Positions 45,950 through 60,091 are shown, counted from the first letter of the stretch. The stretch is DNA of 64,000 nucleotides from Delphinus delphis (GCF_949987515.2 NC_082702.1:48143600-48207599), one strand, 5' to 3'. A program made the numbers and translations. Notes: generated by a model from the letters alone, not told the origin.

Positions 45950-48900
45950 TAATTTCTTTAAAGAGATTTCTGTTCCTTCTTTGAAAGCACTTTGGGTGTC
46001 AGAAAACCACGGTCTTGACATTTATATGTATTTCCCTGAGTTAAGCACTCCGGGTTCTCTTTTTCATTGTTGTAAATTTCACCAGTGCCTATTCTAAACG
46101 CGTCTTTGTGAAGACCTCAGGATCTGTGGGAATGTGGGAGCCAGCCGAAGGGGAAAGAGGTGATCCCGCAAGCACATACTGAAATGTATACATACATAGC
46201 TCTGATCAGGCAAATAAAATTGTCCCTTTTATCTGTCATCGAGGCGGTGGTGAAGGGGTAGTCCTGCCTAGCTTGATCAGCGAGCCTGCATCTTCCATAA
46301 GTCACAGAAGGATGGAAGCATCGTCATCTAGTTGTGTGATTCCACCAGTGAGTCACCTTGGTTTTCTAAAGGAGCTCTATGGAACATCAACCAGCTTCTC
46401 CAAGAGACTTTTTTGGAGGAAAGTCTAGCATAGACGTGTGCCTTCACTCACGGAAATACTAGTTAACTTTCCCTCAGGAGGTGGTATTGACAGACCAATT
46501 GAGAGTTATCGATTCTCCTAAAAGCCAGACACTTTTGGCTAAACATGGGACACGAGGGTCCCCCAGAGAACTTGGGCCCTGAGAGGCCCTGAGAGCTGTC
46601 ACAGCAGCCGCCAGTTCGAAGTCACTGCAGGGACTGGTGTTGAGGGTCACAGCCACCATAAGCTCCACTCCAGTGGCACAGACAGTCCTCAGGAGGGAGC
46701 TCGTTGCTCTGACATCTCAAGGGACAGTCTTAGTGTTACTGTCCTCCTCGTAACACTAGCTTTTGTTGGATATTTAACATCTAAAGGAAACATGGGATAT
46801 ACTGACCTTTTTTGCTTTCATCATGTTCTTTCTTAAGCTCAGACAAAAACTACTTAAACTTAGGAATCCTGGGAGTTCTGGTGCCTAAAAACTTACTGCA
46901 GAGGCTCAGCTCAGTCAGTCCATCAAAGGGGATGATTAAGGTGCTATGACCCTGGGCTGTAGGAATTAGTGCTTAAATACGCTAATCAGCTTTCGGCCTT
47001 CTCTGGGGGTCAAGTTTAGACTTTGAAGAGCCCCTTTAAAAAGAATGCTTACATATTTGGAATGAATAATTATCACTTCTACCACATGCTTACTTCCAGG
47101 TGCTCTGTTTAGAAATCAGTATGCGTTATACTGTTCAAGCCTCAAAATCACAGTGAGACTGGTACTGTTACTATTTGTTATAATTACCTATTATTATCAC
47201 GTCCAAATTGAAGGTAGGAAAACTCAGTTTTGGAGGGCATATGTATTGTGCCCAAGGATTTACTGTTAGGAAGTGAGTTGAACTCACGTGTTTGACACAC
47301 TTACAGAGGCTTCCGTTTTACTGCCTCTGGTGCTGAATACACACGTATGTGTTAGACATTTAAGGAAATTACCAAGTGGATTCCTTAGAGCATTTAAAAT
47401 TTATTAGGTGTCTCTATTTTGCTTTCATCTCCCAACTGTGGTTATCAGACAATTCTGGATTAGAGTTTATACATTTATGGTACAGTAAAAGTAAGGAATT
47501 ATCTGGGTAAATCAGACCAAAAGTATCGTTTTCCTGTAAATAGTTGAATATTAGAATTTTTTATTTTTGTTTCTTCTTTGTTTTCAGCTTTGCTTAGGTT
47601 TTTTTTTGTTTGGTCGATTATTTATTGAATGAGAAGGGAAAACCCCCGTTTGTGTATTCTGTGATGTGATGTGTGCAGTAACAGATGCTCCGGGGAAGAA
47701 ATGGAGAAAAGGCAGAGAAGCATTAGTAAAGGGCTTGAAACGAAGATCATCTGCCTGCAAGCGGATATTTAGGGTTTAATATGTTGGCAAACCAGTTCCG
47801 AGGAGCCAGTTTAGCATTCTGCCGTCATCCAGAGGATCGATCCTCTGTCCTTGCCTGAAGTCAGATGTAGTTAGATGAGGTGAAGCTGACATTTTTTGTC
47901 TGTAAACTCACACGACCCAAATGTTAACCAGCTATTAAAAACTAAAATAACGTTCTCTCTTCCCTGTTTTGGAAATGAGAGCCACTCAGCATCACCCCAA
48001 TATTCTCTGCCTTTGGAGCATTTAGCTAATTTACTTTATTCTTCAAAATGTATTTTCTACTGTAAGCACCTATTAAAAGGATTACCATAATTGTTTTTGC
48101 CTATGGCAAAGTGTGAAGAATGCCCAGACTTATGTGGTACTGTTATTTTTTTTTTTAGACGTGCAAACACAGCAGTTCCTTTTACATTTGATTAGATAGT
48201 AATTTCCATAATATCTTCACAATTATATATTACATAAATGCTTTTACTACATAATGAATATTTTTATTTCTTGATTCAGTTGTATGGTAGGGAGACCATA
48301 ATGGCATTAAAAATGTGGAAAATTCCTCTTCCTGTTAATGCCCTCTGGGTTTTTGTAATATATGCCAAATGGATGTATGAATTCTAAAAATTATACGGAG
48401 TTGCTTACTTAACTTCAGTCTCATGACCTTTAGAAGGATTTAACGTGTAATCAGCAGATCCATTCTGTTTTTCCATATTGTTGGTTTTTAAATATCTACT
48501 TTCCCTCCAAATGTGAAAAAAAGCTAAAAGTTTTAATATTTTCCATCTAGAGGATATTGTCTACCATTATTTTTAGTGATAAATGCATTCAATTCAAGCA
48601 ACAAAGCACACAAATAAAAAATGAAGCATTTTCTTAAATCTGACCATCCAAAAATAATCATTGTTTACATTTGGTGAAACTCATTCTGGTTGCTTTTTAA
48701 AGCACATATACAAGTATCAATAGAAAGGTAGAAAGATGATAGGTTTATTAAAGTACATTTTAAAAATCTATATTTTTAAATGAAATTATTTTATTAAAAA
48801 ATAATGTATACAAGTAATAGAAAATGTAAACTGTACAAATTGTGATCAAAAAGGTTTTTTTCTCTAACACAAAATTTTATTCTCATGCTCCAGGAAGAAG

Positions 48901-48955
48901 AAAGCAAATAAAGTTACTTATGTTCAGTAACTTTTTAAATTAACGTTTATGTATA
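45950..48955. other. Intergenic sequence, one MIR recognised
   Basis: A reverse MIR lies at about 47085-47300 ('cctcaaaatcacagtgagac', 'gtgcccaaggatttactgtt'). The rest is unassigned. Confidence 0.5.
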
Positions 48956-48963
48956 CAATATGT

Positions 48964-49340
48964 TTATTTTTATAAATTTATTTATTTATTTACTTTTGGC
49001 TGCATTGGGTCTTCATTGCTGCATGCGGGCTTTCTCTAGTTGTGGCGAGCAGGGGCTATTCCTTGTTGCAGTGCGCGGGCTTCTCATTGCAGTGGTTTCT
49101 CTTGTTGTGGAACACAGGCTCTAGGCACGTGAGCTTCAGTAGTTGTGGCATGCGGGCTCAGTAGTTGTGGCTCGCAGGCTCAGTAGTTGTGGCTCGTGGA
49201 CTCTAGAGCACAGGCTCAATAGTTGTGGCACACGGGCTTACTTGCTCCGCGGCATGTGAGATCTTCCTGGACCAGGGCTCGAGCCCTTGTCCCCTGCATT
49301 GGTAGGCAGATTCTTAAACACTGCGCCACGAGGGAAGCCC
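48964..49340 (-). mobile_element. CHR-type SINE, long form with extra internal repeats
   Basis: It follows the family order from 'atttacttttggctgcattg' to 'gcgccacgagggaagccc'. The body holds four or five 'cagtagttgtggc'-like units instead of the usual two or three, which accounts for its length of about 375 bp. Confidence 0.88.
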
Positions 49341-49767
49341 TTAACATTTATTTTTAAGTGAAAAATTGCAGGAGAAACTAAGAAAATTTCAGTTATTTAC
49401 AAATGCTTAAATATAAGAAATACTACTTTAAAAATAAATTCTAAAGTTAAGAAAAAATAAAAACATAATTTCAGTCCTTAAAATACCACACTACTTTATA
49501 ACTGAAGGCCCAAATGTAAAGAACTCTCAGGGTTATAATAGAAAAAACAGAATTCAGGTATCATAACTTGCATGTGTGCTACTTTTTCTCTCTGGAAATT
49601 TATTGATGTGTTTTCATTTTTGCATATCAGAAATATTCTCTATCATTTTTATATGTAAACGGTTACTCCAGTATTTAAAAATACTTGGTGATTTTTACTA
49701 ATTTATTGTTTATTAAATATTAAATTTTGTTCACATAATGAACAATTTTTCCTTTATCCTTTTATCA

Positions 49768-50109
49768 ATTTTTAAAATGTATTTCATTTAGTTTTGGCTG
49801 CGTTGGGTCTTCATTGCACATGGGCTTTCTCTAGTTGCAGCGAGTGGGGGCTACTCTTTGTTGCAGTGCGCAGGCTTCTCATTGCAGTGGCTTGTTGCGG
49901 AGCACGGGCTCTAGGCGTGTGGGCGTCAGTATTTGTGGCTCGTGGGCTCAGTAGTTGTGGTTCGTGAGCTCTAGAGTGCAGGCTCAGTAGTTCTGGCACA
50001 CGGGCTTAGTTGCTCCGCGGCATGTGGGATCTTACCAGACCAGGTCTTGAACCCATGTCCCCTGAATTGGCAGGTGGATTCTTAACCACTGTGCCACCAG
50101 GGAAGTCCC
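49768..50109 (-). mobile_element. CHR-type SINE with perfect duplication
   Basis: It has the same family order in reverse, with the head at 50090-50109 ('ccaccagggaagtccc'). Identical 13-bp 'tatccttttatca' copies at 49755-49767 and 50110-50122 flank it. Confidence 0.92.
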
Positions 50110-50698
50110 TATCCTTTTATCATTGAAAATCGGAATGAGGTTGGAATAAAATGACATTACCCCTATTTTAAATTTTTTAACATAAAAATTTTAATGCCCA
50201 GGAACTTAGCCAGCTCACTTTTAGTTTTAATTAGTATTATATTCCTGTCTATATATACTACCCCATAGTTTAAAAATACCTAATAACAGACACTAATTGA
50301 ATATTTACTAAATGCCAAAAACTATTCTAAGCACTTTAATGTATTCCTCAAATTAATTCTTTGAGTCAGATACTGATAAACTGGATTTAGAAGTTGTTCC
50401 AAGTCGCACTGTAGGGGAAATGAATTGTATTCACAGTTTGGCTATAGATTCTGCATGTATAGCTGCTGTGGGCTGCTCACTCTAAGTTTTGGTCTACAGT
50501 AGACCAAAGGTACGGAGCAAATGATAGATTCTGCAAGTTAAAGGTCTCACAAACAGAGGAGACAGGGAGGTAAATCAGACAGTTGTATCCAGGGTAACAC
50601 ATGCAAATTACAGAGCAGGAGCTGTAAGAAGGGAAACGGGAAATACTTCAAAGAGGAGAAAACATTTAAGCTAAACAGCTGTGTATGTGTGTGTGTTT

Positions 50699-50700
<2 letters not shown>

Positions 50701-50740
<40 letters not shown>
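50701..50740. repeat. (TG)20 microsatellite
   Basis: A perfect GT run of 40 bp, with a shorter imperfect GT run just before it at 50681-50697. Confidence 0.95.
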
Positions 50741-50742
<2 letters not shown>

Positions 50743-51146
50743 GTGTGGGTGGTAGTATTTCCATGTAGCCGGAGCATCAGGTATGATTGTAAGGAAGCTC
50801 CAAAGCAGCATGAAATAATTGGGTAAATACCAGGTAGTGCTACAGATGCGGTGTGAGATGCAAGAAATTTAACACAGTGAATTTGGTGAGAAAATAAATG
50901 CTCCTGTAATAGCGGGCTTGCTTTGGATGTCTTGAAAAGACGTCTCATTCTGTAGGTGATATTGTGTCGTAGAAGATTTTAATCAATGAAGGGAGCATTG
51001 ATGTTGTAGAAAGATGACTGACCGTGTGTTGAGATTGTAAGAGAAGGATGGGGGAAGCACAAATGTAGTTATAAGGCCATCATCATTCTCTTAGTGAGAG
51101 GGAAGGTGATGCTTTGTTTTATAAACACCCTTAATATTTCTTAGAA

Positions 51147-51470
51147 GGGCTTCCCTGGTGGCGCAGTGGTTAAGAATCCACCTGCCAGTGCAGGGGACAC
51201 GGGTTCGAGCCCTGGTCTGGGAAGATCCCACATGCAGTGGAGCAACTAAGCCCGCAAGCCACAACTACTGAGCCTGTGTGCCACAACTACTGAAGCCCGT
51301 GCGCCTACAGCCCATGCTCTGCAACAAGAGAAGCCACCGCAATGAGAAGACTGCGCACCGCAACAAAGAGTAGCCCCTGCTCGCCACAACTAGAGAAAGC
51401 CCGTGCACAGCAACGAAGACCCAATGCAACCACAAATAAATAGAAATAAAATAAATAAATTTATTTTTAA
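51147..51470 (+). mobile_element. CHR-type SINE with perfect duplication
   Basis: Head 'gggcttccctggtggcgcag', box B-like 'gggttcgagccct', body 'cacaactactgaagcccgtg', and a tail of 'aaataaataaattt'. Identical 14-bp 'aatatttcttagaa' copies lie at 51133-51146 and 51471-51484. Confidence 0.95.
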
Positions 51471-51484
51471 AATATTTCTTAGAA

Positions 51485-54400
51485 AACACACCGTATAAAC
51501 AATTGAGGGGAAAATATTTAACTGTAACATGAAAAAAAATTGCCTAAAGTGGAGAGAAATATGGTTCTAATGGAGGAAGTTTGTACAGAAAGGATGCCTT
51601 TTTTCAATATGAAAAGTAAATAGAATTGAGGAATATAGCATGGGGGCTAACAGGCATTGCAACTAAAGAAAATAAAGGTCTTGGCTCAGAATTTCTAGAT
51701 AATTGGCTGTAGTGTTTCTGTATCAGGGAAAATTTCAGATCTTGCTAAGATATGCAACCACTCTAGGGCAGTTTTGGCCAATGAAATAGGTGCAGCATAT
51801 TACCATGATGATTTCATGGTCAGAACTACAGAAGATAATTCATCCACGACAGTGATCATTAGGATTATAGGCATGACGGTAACTTTGCAATCATGTGATA
51901 ACTACGGTATTCAGTGACATACAAAGAAGCTCTGAACAAACAGTTTGCCCAGCGTACCTAGTATTTGACCTAGTATGAGACTCAGCATCTTCCCATCATC
52001 ATCGTCATTAACATTATCACCATAAATTAAATTCTAAGCACTTATACTCATCTGACCCTACACCACTGTACTTGCGCGTGCACACTCTCTCCCCGCCCCC
52101 CCTTTCTGTCTGTCTCTTGTCTCTCTCAAGCCACAAGGAAACATGGTATTACAGGATCTAGGTTACTAGCTGCAGTAAATTTCTGCGTCCTTACCCAGTC
52201 TGAATTTGGAGCCCATGCTGAATTCACATATTTGAAGATAATTCAAGAGAAGTTGAGATGAGGCCTTTTGCTGCATAATTCTGGAGGGTGGGATTAGGAC
52301 AATGAAAAGAAATTCCAAGCAGATGCATTTGGGCTCAGTACAAGAAATATACCATCAAGAATCTATGTTGGCCCCCAAATAAGAAACTCCCTAGAGGTTA
52401 CCCAGCTAAGAGCAGAGACTCACTATGGGAAGTGAGGAGGGCTGGGTGGGTACCAAGCACAGTAACTCATCTAGTCCTTATGGTGACACTGTAGAGAGGT
52501 TCTATTACTCTTATTCTTATTTTACACACGAAGAAAATGAGGCACTAACAGGTTAAGTAACTGACTTCATGCCAAAAGCTAAGACAGGGAGGAGCTGGGA
52601 TTGAACCCTGGGTGGTCAAACTCAGAGCCAGCCTCCGTCTGGAGATGCTTCGAGCATCAGAACATATGGTTGAACTAACTATGTTTCACCTTCCCTTCTG
52701 ACCTTGAAATTTGACGATCATACACACTCAGCTGGCTGACACATTCCTATAAAATACACACGCACGGCATCTCCTTGATGTTACCCTGCCTGTCACATTT
52801 GGAAATTTTTGAGAAAAAAAAAAACACAAAAACCCTCTCTGAAGGTCACGCCTGGACAAGTGCTCTAATGTGAAAGGAATTGAAATCCTAATTTGAAGAA
52901 ATGCTCCATTTGCATCTACATGCAGCCTTATGATTTATGACAGGGAGACTTTTCAGCTCAAATAGAAATTTTTCCAGTGTGAGTGACTTTTCACTTTCCA
53001 ATTTCAACAGGAGCTTGGAAATCAAAATTTTAAAAATTAATTAAAACATATTTTGATTTATATTAGGGTAATTAAAGATAACATCTCCAAAGTTTTCTCA
53101 TTGGACATACTAGTTATCTTTTATTGTAATCACACTGTCAGAGATAAATGAAGTCTCTAAAATGACAAAGCAGAATAAAATAAGACCCACCAAATGGTAT
53201 ATTTGTATGTGCAGTAGTTGGCCATCGCAAGAATACCTTTAAGTACTAATAGACCACTTAGTAACTTAGAGGACCTCATCGATACAGGAGGTGGTTGTTT
53301 TGAAACTTGGTAAAGCTTGGTAGCATTTGATCCCCATTACGTAACTTTCAAAATCCTCTTTTTCTTTCTTTTTCCTCAGTTGTTGTATATAGAAATATCA
53401 CTAATATAGAGGGACGCAGTCAATAAATTGTTACCTCCACCACTATATATTGCAGCAACATACGTAATAATTCAGGAATAGAATCATGATATGTATTTTT
53501 AACTTATTCTTCAAGCAGAATTTTATCTGAATATAATAAATATCAGATATTTTGCCATTTTCATGGAATAACGTATTTTTTATCTCCTTCTCCCCAGAGT
53601 GAGCAGAGAATAGCAGGTGTGGTTATTGAAATGAAGGCAGTGAGATAGCGATGGGAAAGATAGTGCACAGCATGGTTCATCTAAATAGGTTAGGAAATTT
53701 CATTTCCACTATATAATAACTCCTAAAGAGGCATCTTTCTATTTCAGATGAAAACTCTCACTCTCATAAATCATCAAGCTGCATGCAGATGCCAATGGAG
53801 CATTCCTTCAAATTAGGGTTTCAGTTCCTTTCATACGAAACGGAAGTTTTATGGTTTTATTTCCATAGGTCAGCAGAACTTGTCAGACTTAGTTATAATC
53901 AGTGTTAACATAGCCACTTCTGTCACGTTCTTCCAAACTATGCAGTTTTACATGAATAAAATAGGAGTTTAACAGACAACTGACAGATACCTGATTTCAA
54001 CTGGGTCGCTACAATATAAAGATGATTAAATAGTAACCTGGGAAGAAGCCTAAATAGGAAATGATGCCTAATAGACACAGGTGTCTGTATTTTTTTCATT
54101 AGAAATTTCAAAATTCTGATCATGTTTTTCTTACCAAGATTTTCCCCAAATGCTCTTCTTCTTCTTGGTAATTCCGCAGAATTTACCCTCAGTGTTCTCA
54201 TGCAGTGGAATCTTAGGAGCTGGATCTCTTTACAGCTCAAGTAATTACTTAAGAGTTAAGTGGACATTCCAAAGAAGTCAGTGGAGTATAAGTCACAAGG
54301 TTTCCATGGGAGGGATGTTGCTGTCCCATATGCTGTATAGTTACTAGTGCATTTGAAAATTATTAAGATACCTCACAAGATTTTACCCATCTTAAAATAT

Positions 54401-54800
54401 CTGCTGGTATGGAATTTGCTATGTTTGTGCTCCTTTCCAAACTTCAGGTTAAATGATATAGAGAGTAGGAAGGGGCAAGAAATTCCAAATGGCATATCTT
54501 CCGGAGAAAAATTTGTGCTACCTGCTTGAAATGATAATTGGGTAACTAGTGGTAGCCAGAAAATCGCTAACCAGTTCACATTCTTTTGCGTGTGAATATG
54601 GCTAAAATTTAGTGTTTCATCTGCATCAATCCAATCTCAAATTCCATTTTCAACAGCAAGTCTCATGTGTTTGTAAATATCTCTGACACTAATAAATGAT
54701 ATAATAAAAGTGACCAGGAATTATTAATTATAACTGCATAATACCATAAAAGAGACTATTTATTGTGGGTTGTCAAGTTATTTTACAATATATATTTTAG
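51485..54800. other. Intergenic sequence, one MIR recognised
   Basis: A reverse MIR lies at about 52445-52645 ('ttattttacacacgaagaaa', 'gaggagctgggattgaaccc'). Otherwise AT-rich, with short unrecognised frames at 53938-54240 and 54150-54579. Confidence 0.5.
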
Positions 54801-54846
54801 ATGCCTAGAACATTTTATATATACACACACACACACACATACATGA

Positions 54847-54915
54847 ATCATTATATAGTTGTGTTATATATATGCGTATATAACACGCATACACATAACA
54901 CAGCTCTATAATGAT
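54847..54915. other. 69-nt imperfect inverted repeat (hairpin)
   Basis: The arms 'atcattatatagttgtgtta' plus t (54847-54867) and 'ataacacagctctataatga' plus t (54895-54915) pair at 19 of 21 positions around a 27-nt AT-rich loop. A short (AC)n tract lies just upstream at 54822-54838. Its origin is unknown. Confidence 0.7.
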
Positions 54916-55984
54916 TTCCCCATTTAAGGATCCGTGTTAGCACATAAAAGCAAAATATTTACACTGAGATGGGAAACGATACTGAAACGATTTCAACAAA
55001 AGGTGATTCACAGCCCTTTATCAATAGCCGTATGAATCCAAAAGCCCTACTGCCAGCAGCTTTATATTGTCTCTCGCTGAGTTTCCAGATGCATGTCGGG
55101 CGAGAGGAAATTGAGCTTTACTGTGGCAGTTAGCTTTTTCCGTAGGATAATTTTTCAGTAGTCAGAAGTATGTATGCTTAGCACGAAATTCACTTTCCTG
55201 TGTGACGGAGGGATGGTGTTTCTTGGGTTCTTTGGTAGTTGGCCGTTTGGTGTAGAGCACCAGCTGGCAAACGGGTCAAGATCATTTGTTTCCTTTCTTG
55301 ACCTGTTGCCTGAATACTGAATGCAAAAGAGATGCTTTTTAAATGTTATTATTAAATAGAATCTTGGGTCCTAGCCCAGAAATGTATTAATGGTTATTGA
55401 GATATCAGATCACAACATAGTGTGGGGTTAGAGTCCCAAAGAACAGGTGTCTATTTTCTCTTTCTTGTGGTCGCGATTGTTGTTATTAAATCCACCTATA
55501 GGTTATGTCTTAGATCAGGAAAAAGCAGACTAGAAGGGAAGAATTTTTGTATAATTTTATGATGATACTATACAGATTTGGGCAAAGTGTATCAGAACAG
55601 AAATTTTTAAACGCCTTATTTTAAATGTCTTCTAATGCTTCAGGAAATTGTGAGAACGAGATTAGAGACTGGGCTATTGAAATCAACACACTTGCAGTCC
55701 TTGAGTTAGAACTTTGTGTGGCTTAAGTTGAAATTATGTGCGGCTGCATTGTAGAGAAGAGCTGCATCCGTCACCATCATCAGATGTTGATCAGGCCACT
55801 GTACCCCTCCAAGGTTTGTGCCCTCGCTTGTACCCAAGGTATCAGTCATACCAACCTTCCGTGGTAAATGGAAGAGCCTGGTGCTCGTGCTTATGCATGA
55901 GGAGCAATTAGCCTATTTCCTGGCACATGGTATGGGATAGTGCACTTCCAGGCACACATAGATAATGTCTTCGAAACTTGAAAA

Positions 55985-56215
55985 AAGCATCTTAACTGGC
56001 ATGCGTCAGGCATTGTGGTAAGCATTTATATATATATATATATGTATATATGTATATATGTATTCATTTAATCCAAACAATCCCGTAAAAAAAAAATATA
56101 TATATATATATATATATTTAAATCTACAAAACGTTAAATAACATGTCCAAAGCCCTATAGCTATTAGGCAGCAGATCTGGGATTCAGATGTTCACTGATT
56201 TCCAAACTCTGCTCA
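55985..56215 (-). repeat. MIR SINE interrupted by (TA)n expansions
   Basis: 'gcgtcaggcattgtggtaag' and 'ggcagcagatctgggattca' fit the reverse MIR pattern. Two (TA)n tracts at about 56030-56060 and 56096-56117 separate the parts. Confidence 0.5.
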
Positions 56216-56217
56216 AT

Positions 56218-57570
56218 CAATGTGTTCTTTGAGCTAATCATTATAAATATCATCTATGGGGACATATGTAAATGTATAAATATGCATCATATATAGAAGA
56301 AATATAAAGTATTTGTGAATTGATTTCCATTTATAATATTCTTATAGTATATAGAAATATAAATATAGATAGATAAATATCCCATATAAAGGCATAAGGG
56401 CAATTGCATGTGTATACATATATGTGTGTGTACATATATATGTAGATTGCTTTATTTTCCCTCGATTGTTTCTATAGCAGAGTTTGTAATTACAGTGTTT
56501 CCCAGATTCTGGTGCTCACTTTCTTGGAAACCATACTGGAATGTTGGAAAGGTCACTGGGATAAGAGTTAGAGGACAGAGGCCTGTTTCAGATTGTAGCT
56601 TTTGAAATGAGGGACTGAGATCTAAGGACCATTCAAGGTCTAAGATGGACTGATCCTTTGAAGGTATTAAAGATTTCCTAGTATTGTCCTGAGAGAGGAA
56701 GGGAAACGAGTGTCTACAGACATTTCAAGAAACATTACCATCTGCCATGACTTTTACAACAATTCAAAGAGAACAATAACAACCTCAAAATTCCTGATCA
56801 AAGCTGTGGCTGAATTTATGAATTTGATTTTCATGCAAATTCAGCTCTGAACATGAAGTGAGTCGTGAAATGGAATTTGAAGGGGTCGTGCTCCCGTTCA
56901 TGACTAACGTCAACATCCATCTGCCCAACTCCCTCTCCAGCCCCCGATCCTCGCACAAGACCATTCGGGCTGATGTTTATCAGATGTTGTAAAATGGAGT
57001 TAATCATTTGAGAATAGAAAAACGAAGTTGTTTTTAGACTGGTAATGAAACTCCCGTTCGTTTTAGAGACTTTTTCCCCCATCGGGAACATTAAAATATT
57101 ACAAAATCTTACCTATTAAAAACTGTATGTAAATATATATATTTGAATTCGTGTAGAGAAGTCTATAGAGAGAATCGGTAAAAATTCTGATTTTCTGCAA
57201 AAATGATCATAAAAATTTATGAAAAATAATTAAATAGGGGTAAGAGGGAAGCTACATTAATATAGAAATTTAACACCTTTCATTCCAATAAAAAGATGAC
57301 CAAGCAGAAAACATCTATAGCATATATGGTTGTGATATTATCCATAACTTTAACATATGGAACTTTTCATGATTTAGGAAAACTGAGTTTTCAGGGGGAG
57401 TGAATGATTTATACATTTTAAATGAACCACTTAACCATATTAATAATTTTCACATCATATATCCAAAGGATTAGTCTCCAGCGTTTTCTTCTCGCCTAGG
57501 TAAACATAACTTGAAAGAACATAATTCATGCTATAATTTACATGACTTGTTAAGTTGTTATTTCTGATTT
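56218..57570. other. Intergenic sequence, no gene recognised
   Basis: Very AT-rich, with a TG/TA-rich stretch at 56400-56445. A minus-strand frame at 56831-57091 is unrecognised. Confidence 0.5.
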
Positions 57571-57574
57571 GTAT

Positions 57575-58169
57575 TGTTACCAAGCAGAGGTTTGGCTGCT
57601 CAAAAGCCAATACTTGAGAGACATGTGTTGATAGGAAAGGAAAGGGTGCTTTATTCTGGAGGATGGCAACCTGGGGAGAAGGTGGACTTGTGTCCAAGAA
57701 CCAGTTCTGAAGATGCTGCTCATGAAAGTGTTTTAAAGGGAGAAAGGGGAAATTAATCACAGTTAACCATTTGGGGAGGGGATCAAAGTCTTTGTTATCT
57801 TCCACTGTGTGCAGACTTTCTTCTGATTGGTTAGTGGTGAGGTAACAAGATGAAGTTCCAGGACTCTTGTGCTCAGCCTGGAGTTACCATCCTCCACCTG
57901 GGTGGGGGCCTTAGTTCCTGCAGGAGAGCTCAGAGGTATTGTTATGTTTATCCCTTGAGGAGGAACTAGGACCCTGCTTTATTCCTGCACTGTTGCTTCT
58001 CAATTGCTTTCCCTTTGTTTCCCTCCCTTCTCTGACAAGCAACTGTTTGAATCTGCCATTTGGAACTCAGGGAAGGTCATGGCGGCTGAATGAAGCCTAC
58101 AAGTGAGAAATGGGAGACACAGAAAGGATTTGTACCTGGGAGGGCCCCAAAGGGTCCTGCCCAGTTTCA
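57575..58169 (-). mobile_element. Solo LTR (copy A), same family as copy B
   Basis: It shares an ordered set of segments with 60092-60715, for example 'tctgattggttagtggtgag', 'ttaccatcctccacctgggt', 'gggggccttagttcctg', 'cttgaggaggaactaggac' and 'tttggaactcagggaagg'. On the minus strand it reads TGAAAC...AACA, with a CCAAT box (the reverse of attgg) and an AATAAA (reverse, about 57649). This is the normal LTR promoter-to-polyadenylation order. Family name not assigned; no coding sequence is attached. Confidence 0.7.
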
Positions 58170-60090
58170 ATATTTTACCATATACTTGGTGATGGAGGAG
58201 TTTCAAGCGATATAGCATTTATTCTGAAAGTTGATTTTGAGTTTACAAGCTAAGAAGGTAATACCAATTTATTACTGTGTGTTATTACAAACAGACTATG
58301 TCCTATGTACTGGCTTTGATAGTTTTTCCTCATGAATGCCTGTTATTATATTTCTCAAAAAATATGTGTACAAGTAACTCCAAAGTTCTAGAACTGAAAT
58401 CAGTGTTCTAGCTCTCTCCGCTAGACACCTGAGATAAAAATACCAACCCTGAGTATTTGTAAAGTAATCTCACAATTATAAAGGGAGCAGTCATGTTTTA
58501 AATATGATTTCTAAAGTACGGATTCTTATAGCTCCTCTTTTTTCCCCCACTCAAACAGAATTGTGTTTCTATTCCTGTCAACCCAACAATGAGAATAGAA
58601 CTTGTAATGTTGTATTTCTAGACTTTGTTTATGTTTTTCAATTTCTTTCTTTACCATAGTTGTATTAACGTTATTTAATCATAGGCCTGGATGTTTACTT
58701 TTCTAACAACAGGATATTATTTATTCAGAACACATATTTTTCGTATTAGCCTAGGCTTTCTGAAATCATTCTAGTGTGTCAGTTGAATGTATAATTAGGC
58801 ATTTTTCTAAATACACAATAATTACCCAGCAGAAAATTCTGCCATTTCTATTTCTTAGCTTTAACATACCCAGAGTGGTTAGTAATTCAAAAATCTTGAT
58901 CATTTGGTTTTTAAGGTTAGCTTTATATTGGGGCATAATGTTCACAAAGAAAAATGCACAAGTTAGAACTATACAATTCAGTGAATTTTCACAAAAGTGA
59001 AGCCATGCAGGTAGCTGCCACAGAGCATTACCAGTCTAATTCTTTATAGTGATTACTCATCCACGTGTAACCTCCATTCTGACTTCTACCATTGATCAGC
59101 CTTACTTCTTTTATTAGCATTAAATGAATGGAATTATAAAGTAAAGGCTCTTTTGTTTTTGGTTTGTTTCACTCAACATGATATTTCTGAGAGGTATTCA
59201 TGTTGTTACATATAACATGACTTGATTTTTCTCTCCTTGCTCTGTAGTACTGCATCATATGAATATACATGAGAGATACAGCCATTCTGTCATTGACAGA
59301 ATAGGATGTTTATAATGGGGTTTAAGCAGCTGAATGATATACCTGGTTCACATATAAAATTTGGATCTAGGTGATACGTGAGAAAATGGACTGGAATGAA
59401 GCACATTATGGCTGGCCAGAACAGTTGTAAGAGATGAGGACAACTTGATTGAATGTTGCATTGGGGAGGAATCAGGTGATTGAAGAATACGTTAGATATC
59501 AATCACAAGGTTTTTCTGATTAGTTGGGTGTAGGACTTGAGAGTAAGGGAACTGTGAAGACTGACTATGATTTTTTTCTTTTGTTTTTGAATGACTTTAT
59601 TGGGGTATGGTTGACATACAAGCTGTACATATTTAATGTATACAACTTAATGAGTTTGGAGATAGTTAAATATTCATGCAACCATCACCACAGTTGCTCC
59701 AAAAAAAAAGTGCAACTCAAAATCTTTTTTTTTTCTTTAATTTGAACAACTGAGTGGGTGGAAATTCTTTTTATTGAGATGAATGTCAGAAGGTGTGGGT
59801 CCTGGGCATGTTATTTCTGAGCTACCTGTGAACTATTCATACCTGATTGTTGAGTAGGCATTTGGCTAAATGAGTGTGGAGATCATCAGGGCTGGAAATG
59901 GAAATTGGGAACTGTTGATATATGAGTAGTATTTAAAACAGTGGGAATGGTCATGATCATCTAGGAATGGAATAAAGAGTAGAAAGAGAAGATCTTAGAC
60001 TGAGTCTTAAAAGAAACTCAGTATTTAAAAGATCAGATAAAAAGGGAAAATTGAAACAAAGACAGAAATATTTCAGCTTTAGGAGAAATG
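58170..60090. other. Intergenic stretch between the two LTRs, with old L1 fragments
   Basis: Antisense L1M-type pieces lie at about 58905-59300 ('gtgaattttcacaaaagtga', 'catttctgagaggtattcat'-like) and 59583-59700 ('gactttattggggtatggtt', 'tgcaaccatcaccacagttg'). No retroviral coding remains were recognised, so I do not read this as the inside of a provirus. Confidence 0.5.
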
Positions 60091-60091
60091 T

